Shown here: positions 15,950 through 24,342 of the stretch, piece after piece | Layout of the letters: each line of letters starts with the position of its first letter | How positions within the stretch are numbered: the stretch's first letter is position 1 | NCBI GenBank assembly: GCA_949288065.1 | Contig: CASEIL010000006.1 | Coordinates: 10,396-74,395, forward strand | Length of the DNA stretch: 64,000 bases | Reading direction: 5' to 3' | DNA from: an uncultured Phascolarctobacterium sp. | GTDB lineage: Bacteria > Bacillota > Negativicutes > Acidaminococcales > Acidaminococcaceae | Notes under the pieces: model-generated | What the model was told of the DNA's origin: nothing | Seen by the model: only the letters and a program-made list of their open reading frames with translations | The model's database searches: none | Made by a program: the position numbers and the translations under genes

Positions 15950-16156
15950 ATGCCATACGTTAACATTAAAATTACGCGCGAGGGCAACGTAACGCCGGAA
16001 CAGAAAAAGCAGCTTATTGAAGGAGCAACGGAGCTTTTGCACCGCGTGCTGAATAAAAACACCGCCACCACTGTGGTTGTTATCGACGAGGTTGACACCG
16101 ATAACTGGGGCATCGGCGGCGTGCCGGTAACAGAAATACGCAAACAGCAAAAATAA
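15950..16156 (+). CDS. 4-Oxalocrotonate tautomerase family protein
   Basis: 68 residues, typical for a small tautomerase subunit. Met is followed by Pro (MPYVNIKITREGNVT), and removal of Met exposes the catalytic amino-terminal proline. The middle has EQKKQLIEGATELLHRVLNKN and the C-terminus WGIGGVPVTEIRKQ, both family-like. Such enzymes shift keto-enol double bonds; the physiological substrate is unknown. The gene has its own extended -10 promoter and AAGGGGTGAT ribosome site, and it stands alone, divergent from the pantothenate leader. Confidence 0.88.
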   Translation: MPYVNIKITREGNVTPEQKKQLIEGATELLHRVLNKNTATTVVVIDEVDTDNWGIGGVPVTEIRKQQK

Positions 16157-16166
16157 ACGTCCAAAC

Positions 16167-16202
16167 TAAAAGCACGGCCTGTTAAAAGCCGTGCTTTTTT
16201 AT
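16167..16202. terminator. Bidirectional terminator, tautomerase / anion permease
   Basis: AAAAGCACGGC and GCCGTGCTTTTTT around a CTGTTAAAA loop, between convergent genes. Confidence 0.85.
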
Positions 16203-17299
16203 TACACCATGTACAGCGCCGCTAAAAAGATGATGTTATCGACGGTGAAAATGGCAAGGTATTGCTTTTTTAAATGCGGGTAGCGTGCCGCCACCTGCTT
16301 ATAGGAAATAAGGCTCGCCATAGAGGCGATGAGCGTGCCCAGCCCGCCTAAATTGGTGCCGATGATGAGCGCGGCGTAATTATCGCTGTAACCGGAAAGC
16401 AGCATCGCCGCCGGCACGTTGCTGATAAACTGGCTGATTACCACACTGCCCAAAACTTCGTTGCCAGCAAGCATCTGCATAATAAAATTGTGCAGGCTTT
16501 CGATGTGGTTAATGTTGCCGACGAAGATAAAAAAGAACAGAAACGTCAGCAAAAGCGAATAGTCTATCTTAAAAAACAGCGTTTTGTTTTTATACATCAG
16601 CGCCAGCGTTACCACAACCAAAAGCGCCATGTGCGGCACAAAATGCGCCACGGTTAGCACGCACAGCGTAAACAGCGCCAAATAAAACGCCACAGTGCGC
16701 GTATCGGCCAGCCGCTCTTTGGGCATATCCAGCTTTAAGTGCTCCTCCGGGTAAAACACCACTACAAAAATTGTCAGCACCATGGCCGCGCAGCCGGTGT
16801 AAAGCCAGGTCAGCTCCAAAAATTCCGGCACACTCATGCCGGAAAGCGAAAACAAATACAGGTTTTGCGGGTTGCCGATGGGTGTAAACATGCTGCCGAG
16901 GTTGGCGGCAATGGTCATCAGCGTAATGGTGCCGCACATTTTGTCCGTCAGCCCAATCATCTCTAAAATCATAATGCCGAATGGCACAAAGGTGATGAGC
17001 GCCACGTCGTTAGTGATGAACATGCTGCTGATAAAGCACAAAAACACCAGCGTAAACACAATGCCGCGGCGCGTTTTTACCTTCAGCAAAATGCGGCTGC
17101 CAATGAACTGCAAAAAATTCTGCCCGCGCAGACCTTCAATAATCAGCATCAGGCAAAACAGCATTATCAGCGTGTTAAAATCAATATAGCGCACATAGTT
17201 TAAGCCCGGCGGCTCGATGGCGCAGCTTAAAACCGCCAATATAAGCGATATGGCAAGCACCGCGTCGCCGCGCAGATAATTTTTTATTTTTGCCAGCAA
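16202..17299 (-). CDS. Anion permease of the ArsB/NhaD/SLC13-like superfamily
   Basis: 365 residues, with about ten membrane segments. Paired re-entrant signatures are visible: MFITNDVALITFVPFG with ANLGSMFTPIGNPQNLYL in the first half and QFISNVPAAMLLSGYSDNYAALIIGTNLGGLGTL in the second. These belong to the citrate-transporter-like (ion transporter) superfamily, which moves dicarboxylates, arsenite or other anions, often with Na+ or H+. The exact anion cannot be told. It is monocistronic, with a terminator just beyond the stop. The start region MLAKIKNYLRGD is preceded by a GAAAGGCG site. Confidence 0.85.
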   Translation of the reverse strand: MLAKIKNYLRGDAVLAISLILAVLSCAIEPPGLNYVRYIDFNTLIMLFCLMLIIEGLRGQNFLQFIGSRILLKVKTRRGIVFTLVFLCFISSMFITNDVALITFVPFGIMILEMIGLTDKMCGTITLMTIAANLGSMFTPIGNPQNLYLFSLSGMSVPEFLELTWLYTGCAAMVLTIFVVVFYPEEHLKLDMPKERLADTRTVAFYLALFTLCVLTVAHFVPHMALLVVVTLALMYKNKTLFFKIDYSLLLTFLFFFIFVGNINHIESLHNFIMQMLAGNEVLGSVVISQFISNVPAAMLLSGYSDNYAALIIGTNLGGLGTLIASMASLISYKQVAARYPHLKKQYLAIFTVDNIIFLAALYMV

Positions 17300-17432
17300 T
17301 TACAAAACGCCTTTCTTCATACAGGCGCAGGCGCGCCAAAAAACTTCATGGCTTTTATTATACTGCATTTTGCGGCTTCTGCAAATTGGCGGCACGCTTT
17401 TTTGCGCAGTGTTTTTAAATTGCTTACGTTTG

Positions 17433-17461
17433 TTGACAGTTTTATTCAATAGAGTTACACT
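17433..17461 (+). promoter_or_regulatory. Candidate promoter of the DMT exporter gene
   Basis: A perfect TTGACA (17433-17438), 17-base spacer and TACACT (17456-17461). The transcript would have an 80-base leader containing a small AACGGC/GCCGTT hairpin (17483-17508). Confidence 0.5.
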
Positions 17462-17542
17462 ATTATCAATATATTAAATAAAAAACGGCAGGTTTAAAAC
17501 GCCGTTACCAAAAATTTTATTTGTTTTGGAAAGGGAAAGACT

Positions 17543-18406
17543 ATGAACAAAAACGCAAATGCCAAACTGATGCTCAGTGCCGCAATGGTTATTTTCGGCA
17601 CGCTTGGCGTTTTTACCAGAAACATCGACGTTACCAGCGGCGAGCTGGCACTGTACCGCGCCGTGCTGGCCTCGCTGCTTATCGGCGCGTACCTTGTGCT
17701 TTTTAAAAAGGGCAGCTTCAGTTTTAAGGGGGCCGGCGGCGAACTGCCGCTGCTGCTCGCCTCGGGCGTTGCCATGGGCATTAACTGGATTCTGCTTTTT
17801 CAGGCATACCGCTACACAACTATTTCAGCGGCGACGCTAAGCTATTACTTTGCGCCCGTTATCGTCACGGTTGCCTCGCCCCTGCTCTTTCACGAACGGC
17901 TCACCGCCAAGCAGATAATCTGCTTTGTTATGTCCACACTGGGGCTGGTGCTTATTATCGGCATCGGCGGCGGGGAAGGCACGGCCAATATTACCGGCAT
18001 CCTCTTCGGGCTGGGCGCGGCGGTGTTTTACGCTACGGTTATTTTGCTTAACAAGTTCATTAAAAACGTGGCAGGCATTCAGCGCACGCTGTGGCAGCTT
18101 TTGGCCGCCGTTGTAACTCTGCTGCCTTACGTTTTGTACAGCAGCGGCATCAACCTCGGCAATCTGGACGGCATTGGCTGGGCGTGCTTACTCACCGTCG
18201 GGCTGTTCCACACCGGCATTACCTACTGCCTGTATTTTTCCGCGCTGAAAGATTTAACCGGCCAGCAGGCCGCGATTTTAAGCTACATCGACCCGCTGGT
18301 TGCCGTGTGCATTTCCGTTTTGCTTTTGGGCGAGCCGATGACGGTTATGCAGCTTATCGGCGGCACGCTGATTTTGGGCTTTACCCTGTGGAACGAAAAG
18401 GAATAA
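17543..18406 (+). CDS. EamA/DMT-superfamily transporter
   Basis: 287 residues with ten membrane segments formed from two EamA repeats: first repeat AAMVIFGTLGVFTRNI with LALYRAVLASLLIGAYLVL, ending TTISAATLSYYFAPVIV; second repeat TGILFGLGAAVFYATVILLNKF ending GQQAAILSYIDPLVAVCISVLLLGEPMT. Family members export or import metabolites such as amino acids and nucleotides. The ribosome site is AAAGGGAAAG. The stop is 12 bases before the tag gene, so both are probably one transcript. Confidence 0.9.
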   Translation: MNKNANAKLMLSAAMVIFGTLGVFTRNIDVTSGELALYRAVLASLLIGAYLVLFKKGSFSFKGAGGELPLLLASGVAMGINWILLFQAYRYTTISAATLSYYFAPVIVTVASPLLFHERLTAKQIICFVMSTLGLVLIIGIGGGEGTANITGILFGLGAAVFYATVILLNKFIKNVAGIQRTLWQLLAAVVTLLPYVLYSSGINLGNLDGIGWACLLTVGLFHTGITYCLYFSALKDLTGQQAAILSYIDPLVAVCISVLLLGEPMTVMQLIGGTLILGFTLWNEKE

Positions 18407-18418
18407 CGGAGACTAACC

Positions 18419-19039
18419 ATGAGCTATTGCAGCTGGGCTTTGCACGACGAACTTAACAAAACCTACCACGACACCGAATGGGGCGTACCGCTGTGGGACG
18501 ACCGGAAACAGTTTGAATTTCTTTCGCTGGAGGCGATGCAGTGCGGCTTAAGCTGGACGCTGATTTTAAAAAAGCGTACCGTTTTGCGCGCCTGCTTTGA
18601 TAATTTTGACTACGAAAAGGTTGCCGCCTATACGGAAAGCGACGTGGAGCGCATTATGAACACGGAAGGTATGATTCGCTCGCCCGGTAAAATCCGCGCC
18701 CTTATCAACAACGCGCAGCAGTTCATCAAAATCCGCAGCGAGTTCGGCAGCTTTGCCCAATTTTTGTGGGGCTACACCAATGGCAAAACCATTTTATACA
18801 ACAAGCACGCCGAAGGCTACATTCCTGCCAGCAACGGCCTGTCCGACGCCATCAGCCGCGAGCTGAAAAAACGCGGCTTTAAATACCTGGGCAGCGTCAC
18901 GGTGTATTCGCATTTGCAGGCCTGCGGCATTATTAACGACCACGGGCAAAACTGCCCCCGCTACCGCGAAATTAACGCCGCCTGCCCCACCGTAACCAGG
19001 CGCCGCTATAAAGAACGCAACGTAAATAAGTTTGATTAA
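18419..19039 (+). CDS. tag: DNA-3-methyladenine glycosylase I
   Basis: 206 residues. It removes 3-methyladenine from alkylated DNA to start base-excision repair. Family hallmarks are the N-terminal CSWALHDELNKTYHDTEWGVPLWDDRKQFEFLSLEAMQCGLSWTLILKKR with catalytic and base-stacking residues, then the C-terminal GFKYLGSVTVYSHLQACGIINDH with zinc ligands Cys and His (C-x-x-x-x-x-H, plus CPRY). It follows the DMT gene closely. The substitution of AGG start context is GGAGACTAACC before ATG 18419. Confidence 0.95.
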   Translation: MSYCSWALHDELNKTYHDTEWGVPLWDDRKQFEFLSLEAMQCGLSWTLILKKRTVLRACFDNFDYEKVAAYTESDVERIMNTEGMIRSPGKIRALINNAQQFIKIRSEFGSFAQFLWGYTNGKTILYNKHAEGYIPASNGLSDAISRELKKRGFKYLGSVTVYSHLQACGIINDHGQNCPRYREINAACPTVTRRRYKERNVNKFD

Positions 19040-19043
19040 AAAC

Positions 19044-19075
19044 TAAACCCGCCGCAAAAAGCAGCGGGTTATTTT
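19044..19075. terminator. Terminator after tag, also downstream of the esterase gene
   Basis: AACCCGC and GCGGGTT around a CGCAAAAAGCA centre, followed by ATTTTATTT on the plus strand; on the minus strand it ends in TTTAGTTTTTAATC. Confidence 0.7.
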
Positions 19076-19748
19076 ATTTGCCCAGCAGCCAGCCGATACC
19101 GGCAGCGCTGCGCTGAATTATATTACGGTAATGCCCGCCGGGGTTCAATTCGTACACAGCGTTTGCGCCGAGGCTCCGGCAATGCGCAAAAATGCTTTCC
19201 GTGCAATCCTGCACCGTTTTAAGGTAAGCATTGTGCGTTTTGCATTCCCTGTCGCCCAGCGAAAAATACATATAATCCGGCACCCTTGCCATTTTGTTAC
19301 TTAACGCAAAATTCTTAAAACCCGGGTACCACAACGAGCCACTCATGCTCGCCGCGCGGCTGAACAAAGCCGTTTTGTACAGCGCGTACACCGTAAACAG
19401 CCCCGCCAGCGAATAGCCAGCCAAGCCGCGCCACAAAATGCGTCCTGCTACCTGTGCCTCCGCCTGCGGCATAATAACCTCCGTCAGCGTTTTTAAGTAG
19501 CCGTCCGCACCGCCGGTAAACATCTCGCTGTATTTAAACAAATCTCCCGCCGCCCACGGGGATAGTTCTGCCTCCCAGTTCAGCCCGCTGATAGTAACCA
19601 GCGTAAAATCCGGGCAGCCCTGCTTTTGCAGCAGCGCATAAACCTCCCCGCCATCGTCGTTGTAGGTGGTAAGGTAAATTATGGGTTTGTTATCGGTAAG
19701 TGCAGGGTAGATGGTTATTTTTTTGTTATCGGTAGTGAAGGTGAACAT
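19074..19748 (-). CDS. Alpha/beta-hydrolase esterase (IroE/BesA-like)
   Basis: 224 residues, no signal peptide, so cytoplasmic. The nucleophile elbow is GYSLAGLF (GxSxxG) followed by MSGSLWYPGF, a combination typical of the Fes/IroE putative esterase family. The Asp of the triad is in YFSLGDRE and the His in NPGGHYRNI near the C-terminus. Members hydrolyse siderophore or other ester bonds; no siderophore genes are seen nearby, so the substrate is open. Promoter region is AT-rich and shared with the divergent AlbA_2 gene. Confidence 0.82.
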   Translation of the reverse strand: MFTFTTDNKKITIYPALTDNKPIIYLTTYNDDGGEVYALLQKQGCPDFTLVTISGLNWEAELSPWAAGDLFKYSEMFTGGADGYLKTLTEVIMPQAEAQVAGRILWRGLAGYSLAGLFTVYALYKTALFSRAASMSGSLWYPGFKNFALSNKMARVPDYMYFSLGDRECKTHNAYLKTVQDCTESIFAHCRSLGANAVYELNPGGHYRNIIQRSAAGIGWLLGK

Positions 19749-19907
19749 AGTGTACCTCGATTAAAATAATTTGTTGGTTAAATTATACTACTAATATTCA
19801 GTAAAAGTAAAAATTAATCTTTCTTATAATTATTCCAAAGTATATAATATAATTAAATCTTGTAATAAAATATTAATAATACCATACAACAAAGAGGTTA
19901 TCAATTT

Positions 19908-21400
19908 ATGGATACTAAAACTTTAAAAACTCTCTTAAAAATAGGTGAAACTATAACAGTTGAATTTAAACGCTGCGGCAATAAAATTGAAAGCGATGTT
20001 TATGAAACCGTGTGTGCATTTTTAAACCGTTTTGGCGGAGATATATTTTTAGGTGTATTAGACGACGGCGCTGTTAACGGAATTTCAGCAACAGCAGCAC
20101 CTCAACTGATTAAAAATTTTATTAAATGTATTGGCAATCCTGACCTTTTTTCGCCAACTATTTATTTAATGCCTGAAATTATAAAATACAAAGGTAAAAC
20201 CATTATTCATATTCATGTTCCGCCAAGCGCTGAAGTTCACAGCTTTAAAAAAGTTATATACGACCGAATTGACGATGCTGATGTAAAGGTAACAGCCACA
20301 TCGCAAATAGCTCAAATGTACATCCGCAAACAAAATATTTTTACCGAAAAAAGAATTTATCATTATGTAAAAACTGATGATTTACGTTTAGATTTGTTGC
20401 CAAAACTCAGAAAAAATGGCAGCAAATAATCCCGGCAGCCAAAACCATCCGTGGAACAGTTTAACAGATGAAGAACTTTTAAAAAGTGCAGGGCTTTATG
20501 GAATTGACAGAATGAACGGTGACCATGGTTATAATTTAGCAGCAGTTATGCTGCTTGGCAAAGATGATGTTATCAAAGACATTGTTCCGGCATATATGAC
20601 AGATGCTTTAGTACGCAGGGTAAATGTAGACCGCTACGATGACCGCGAAATTATACAAACAAATTTAATTGATAGTTATGAACGCTTAATGGAATTTGGG
20701 CGTAAACATTTACCAGATAGTTTTTATTTGGAAAATGACCAAAGAATCAGCATACGCAACATTATCACACGAGAAATTTTTGCCAACACATTAATTCACC
20801 GTGAATATACCAGTTCTTATCAGGCAAAATTTATAATTGAAAATAATAAAATGTATGTTGAAAACGCCAGCCGTTCTGCTCAACCGGGCATAATAACACC
20901 GGATAATATGGAACCTAACCCCAAAAATCCTATTATCGCATCTTTTTTCAGAAACATAGGCTATGCCGACCAACTTGGTTCCGGAGTGAGAAATTTATTT
21001 AAATACAGCAAATATTATTCCGGCAAAGAACCGGAATTTATTGAAAGTGATATTTTTAAAATTATTGTACCTTTAAATGATAATTATCCGGACGGCACCA
21101 CCCAATCCACCACCCAATCCACCACCCAATCCACCACCCAATCCACCACCCAATCCACCACCCAATCCACCACCCAATCCACCACCCAATCCACCCCAAT
21201 TAGCGAACGAAAAAATATGGAATGCCATTATTGAATTAATTACCGATACACCGGAGCTTTCTCAAACACAAATAGCAGAACACTTAAAATTAAACGTAAA
21301 TACAGTTAAATATCATATACGCAAAATGCAAAAAGAAAATAAACTTCTACATGAAGGCTCAACGCGTAAAGGTAAGTGGATTGTTGTAAATAATCATTGA
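19908..21400 (+). pseudogene. AlbA_2 (Schlafen-type) ATP-binding transcriptional regulator, split by two frameshifts
   Basis: Three reading frames together make one COG2865-type protein. 19908-20429 encodes the AlbA_2 nucleic-acid/ATP-binding domain (VEFKRCGNKIESDVYETVCAFLNRFGGDIFLGV). 20416-21234 continues with HPWNSLTDEELLKSAGLYG, an HATPase-like region (ITREIFANTLIHREY, RNIGYADQLGSGVRNLFKYS) and a TTQS repeat. The C-terminal winged helix (IWNAIIELITDTPELSQTQIAEHL) is in a third frame ending at 21400. The first break is at an A6 run near 20413-20418, where one extra A separates LPKLRK from MAANN. The second is a 2-base loss in the last unit of the 12-bp repeat; restoring it gives TTQLANEKIW. 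Both are in slip-prone tracts, so true pseudogene, reversible switching or sequencing error are all possible. Confidence 0.82.
21097..21202 (+). repeat. 12-bp tandem repeat, eight full copies
   Basis: Eight perfect copies of ACCACCCAATCC run from 21097 to 21192, followed by a ninth copy lacking two bases. They encode the linker TTQS in the frame of the ATP-binding part. Similar T-T-Q/K repeats are common before the winged helix in this regulator family. The unit is a multiple of three, so copy-number changes alter linker length but not frame. Confidence 0.95.
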
Positions 21401-21408
21401 TATACTTA

Positions 21409-21450
21409 AGCAATAACCCTATCGCTAAATTTGCGATAGGGTTATTGCTT
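21409..21450. terminator. Bidirectional terminator, regulator / restriction operon
   Basis: AGCAATAACCCTATCGC, loop TAAATTT, GCGATAGGGTTATTGCT: a perfect 17-base stem between convergent units, with T-rich tail on both strands. Confidence 0.85.
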
Positions 21451-21459
21451 TCTAAATCA

Positions 21460-24333
21460 TTATTCCTGTAATACAGCTAAAGAATTATATTTATTCTTTC
21501 TCAATTCAAAAGCTAATTTACCACCTTCCAAGATATCGCATATTTGTGTTTGAATGCCAGATTGATTTAAAATACCAGGAATTACATTTCCGTTCTCATC
21601 AGTTAGTTTTTCATCATTTTCAATCGCACCACTACGATATTCAAAACGTTTTGAATTATTTTTAGCGTTTTTACCATCTTGATTAGCAACGATTACTTCT
21701 TCTGCGTCAGCGCCCAATACAACATTAGCATTATGCGTAACAACAATGATTTGACGTTCTTTCTTTTTGATATATTGAACTAAATCATCATAAATAGAAC
21801 GATTATCCAAGTCATCTTCTGGTTGGTCAATTAAAATTGGGCATTTACTATCTTCTAAATTAATTAAAAGTTCTAATAATACTAATGCCTTTTTACCTGG
21901 CGACATTTCATCAATAACATCATTACCACTTTTTACTATATAGTGAATATTATACCAATCTTTAAAAATCTGCTGCAATGCATTATATAAAGTATATCCA
22001 GATTTAATTGTTAAACTTCCATTGATACTATCATCAATCATTGCCTGCCATATTTTATTTAATAAATCTGAATTATAGTCCGTTGGATTAAGAGCAGCAA
22101 GATTATACTTATATGCACTATTAAACGAAGAATACTTCCTGTTATCAAAAATATCACTTAATGTATTTTGAAAATTTTCTTGCTTCCATACTGGCTGCGC
22201 TTTAAAAGTTAAATCTGTGTCCTTTCCGGTCCCGGTATCTTCAACTACTTTACAATAATCATTATAAGCATTTAAAAATTCTTCTTGGGATTTCAAAATA
22301 TTATTTTGTAAATCAAGAAGCCGTCTTTCAGTTTCTTCTTTCCTGTGCTGATTTCCTTTAGCTTTTTTTAATTTTTCTTGTTCCGCTGAAATTTGTAAAG
22401 ATAATTTCTGTATTTTTTCATTTTGTTCAATTTTGGGTTTTAAAGAAATATATTCGGCTTCTAAATGTTCTATTTTTTCCTTCTTACCAGTAGACAATTT
22501 ATTCAAATGAGCAACCAAATCATTAGTAATTTTTTGCCATGTTGGTACGAGCATTTCCGACATTTCATTAACTGCTGTTTGCAATTGTTCGTTAGTATGC
22601 GGAAATTTTTGTTCAAAAGAATGTTGAATATTTATATTATCATTACTAAAAAAATATCCAGGAATAAGTACAACAGGATTATTTATATACTTATAATTTT
22701 CTAATTCTTGTTCATATATAGTTTGTTCACTTTTTAGCTCGTTTATCTGTTTTTCCAACTCAGCATATCGTACAATATCTTCGTCTTTTACATCTTTTTC
22801 TTTTGCCAAAACAGAACGTTCTCTTTCTAAAGCCTTTAAAGTTTTTTCAAAACTTTCAGAAGACCCTTCCACTTTTATCGTCTCTATAATTTTACTTAAA
22901 GTTTGTAGTTTTTCGCAGTATTCAGAAATATTTGATTCTGTACGTTTACTTATTACTCTTAAATTTTCTTTCAAATCAGAAAATGCTTTAGAAATAGCTG
23001 GTTCTTGTTTTAAAACATCTGCAATTATATTATTAATAGCTGTTTCTTTTTCCGGATTATCTATCGTTCTGTTTAAAAAAGTTTGTGGTATATAAACTAT
23101 TTTTCTTGTATCAGTAGTACCATCTTTCCATGTTACAACAGCTTTATTTACAGGCAAAAGCTTCCGATTAGAAAAAACTAATTCTTCTTGTTTGTCTGCA
23201 TATTTCATATCAATTGCTCTTGCCAGCTGCTGAAGCAATAAAGATTTACCAGTTGATTTGCCACCAATAATACAGGTTAAATAATCATTAAATACAATTG
23301 CTTCTGTTTGAAATTTTTCATCTATAAATTGTATAGATTCAATTATTTGATGTATGTCTTTATCATTAGGATAATCTTTTTGAATTATGACCCTTTCTTT
23401 TGGTTCATATATAATCTGCATAAGTCCTTCAAAAGATTGTTCTGCTTTAATCCAGCAAAATCTACCTTCAGCAGGAGAGAACATTTTGTCATACGAATGC
23501 GCATCTGAACCCCAAATGCACGGTTTTATTGAGCCAAATTCTCTTATTCGTTCTTCTTCTTCACCTTCCGCAAGTGACCATAAAATAGTTCGAGGATTAG
23601 ATACCATATAACAGGAGGCGTGTTGATACAATATTTTTCTTGTTGTATAATCTCTCCCACTCCATCTTATATTAGATAAATCTTCATCAACAGGAATTGC
23701 AACGATATATTTACCTTTAAAAATTGCATTTTCTAATAATTCCTTAACTTTTTTATAATCTACTGTTACATTATTAAGTCCAACCAATAAATCGCTACCA
23801 TTTTCTCCTTTAGTTGCTTTAGTAGATTCACCATATTTTTTAAGATTATCTTTTGTAAGAGAGAAACTATTACCTATATCTGTTTGAAATTCAAGTCTAC
23901 CTAAAAAATTATCTTCAATTTCTTGTACAGATACAGCGTTAGAAAAAATAACATGGTAATTTATAGCATGATCTTTTTCTCCAACAAAAGTTTCAAGACG
24001 CAATTCTATATTCGGAAATATAAAAATCTTTTTTATTTGATTTCTAACATTATCATCAGGAAAAAGTTGTTTCATTTTGTCAGGATTTTGCAAATATTTA
24101 GTAACAATGCGTTTGTATCCATCAATCATAAAATAATCAGTAATTCCAATAGCAACTATTTTATTTTCAATAGCTTTAGTAAAAAGCTGTTTTACATATT
24201 CATCAAAATATTTTTCATTTTCTTCTTCAGTAGTTTCAAAAGGATTAAACCCATATCCATTATTAAGTATTGAATACGGTGTATGCACATGAAAATCCCA
24301 TTTATTCCAAATAGAACCAAATTTATTACCCAT
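21460..24333 (-). CDS. PHP-domain / SMC-like ATPase (TrlF-type), last gene of the type I restriction operon
   Basis: 957 residues in two parts. The N-terminal ~300 residues form a PHP phosphoesterase domain with all metal-ligand motifs: WDFHVHTPYS, IGITDYFMIDG, FPNIELRLE, YHVIFSN and CIWGSDAHSYDK. Then comes an ABC/SMC-type ATPase: Walker A IIGGKSTGKSLLLQQLA, a long coiled-coil middle (about residues 460-700), signature SPGKKALVLLELL, Walker B CPILIDQPEDDLDN and H-loop VVTHNANVV. The design resembles nuclease-plus-sensor proteins such as RloC and PrrC, which also sit in type I operons and act when restriction is breached. Database names for this architecture include TrlF. It starts nine bases after the hsdS stop and shares the AT-rich composition of the operon, so it is probably a companion defence effector. 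Confidence 0.82.
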   Translation of the reverse strand: MGNKFGSIWNKWDFHVHTPYSILNNGYGFNPFETTEEENEKYFDEYVKQLFTKAIENKIVAIGITDYFMIDGYKRIVTKYLQNPDKMKQLFPDDNVRNQIKKIFIFPNIELRLETFVGEKDHAINYHVIFSNAVSVQEIEDNFLGRLEFQTDIGNSFSLTKDNLKKYGESTKATKGENGSDLLVGLNNVTVDYKKVKELLENAIFKGKYIVAIPVDEDLSNIRWSGRDYTTRKILYQHASCYMVSNPRTILWSLAEGEEEERIREFGSIKPCIWGSDAHSYDKMFSPAEGRFCWIKAEQSFEGLMQIIYEPKERVIIQKDYPNDKDIHQIIESIQFIDEKFQTEAIVFNDYLTCIIGGKSTGKSLLLQQLARAIDMKYADKQEELVFSNRKLLPVNKAVVTWKDGTTDTRKIVYIPQTFLNRTIDNPEKETAINNIIADVLKQEPAISKAFSDLKENLRVISKRTESNISEYCEKLQTLSKIIETIKVEGSSESFEKTLKALERERSVLAKEKDVKDEDIVRYAELEKQINELKSEQTIYEQELENYKYINNPVVLIPGYFFSNDNINIQHSFEQKFPHTNEQLQTAVNEMSEMLVPTWQKITNDLVAHLNKLSTGKKEKIEHLEAEYISLKPKIEQNEKIQKLSLQISAEQEKLKKAKGNQHRKEETERRLLDLQNNILKSQEEFLNAYNDYCKVVEDTGTGKDTDLTFKAQPVWKQENFQNTLSDIFDNRKYSSFNSAYKYNLAALNPTDYNSDLLNKIWQAMIDDSINGSLTIKSGYTLYNALQQIFKDWYNIHYIVKSGNDVIDEMSPGKKALVLLELLINLEDSKCPILIDQPEDDLDNRSIYDDLVQYIKKKERQIIVVTHNANVVLGADAEEVIVANQDGKNAKNNSKRFEYRSGAIENDEKLTDENGNVIPGILNQSGIQTQICDILEGGKLAFELRKNKYNSLAVLQE

Positions 24334-24342
24334 TATTTCACC

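Noticed and set aside
20405-20425. Programmed -1 frameshift at the A AAA AAT heptamer.
   Set aside because: A -1 shift leads into a frame without the conserved continuation; the needed change is +1, so the standard -1 slippery signal does not fit.
19908-20429. Treating the AlbA_2 part as a complete small protein with a separate downstream gene.
   Set aside because: The next frame begins with the exact continuation expected for this family (MAANN..HPW) directly at an A-run, so one broken gene explains both better.
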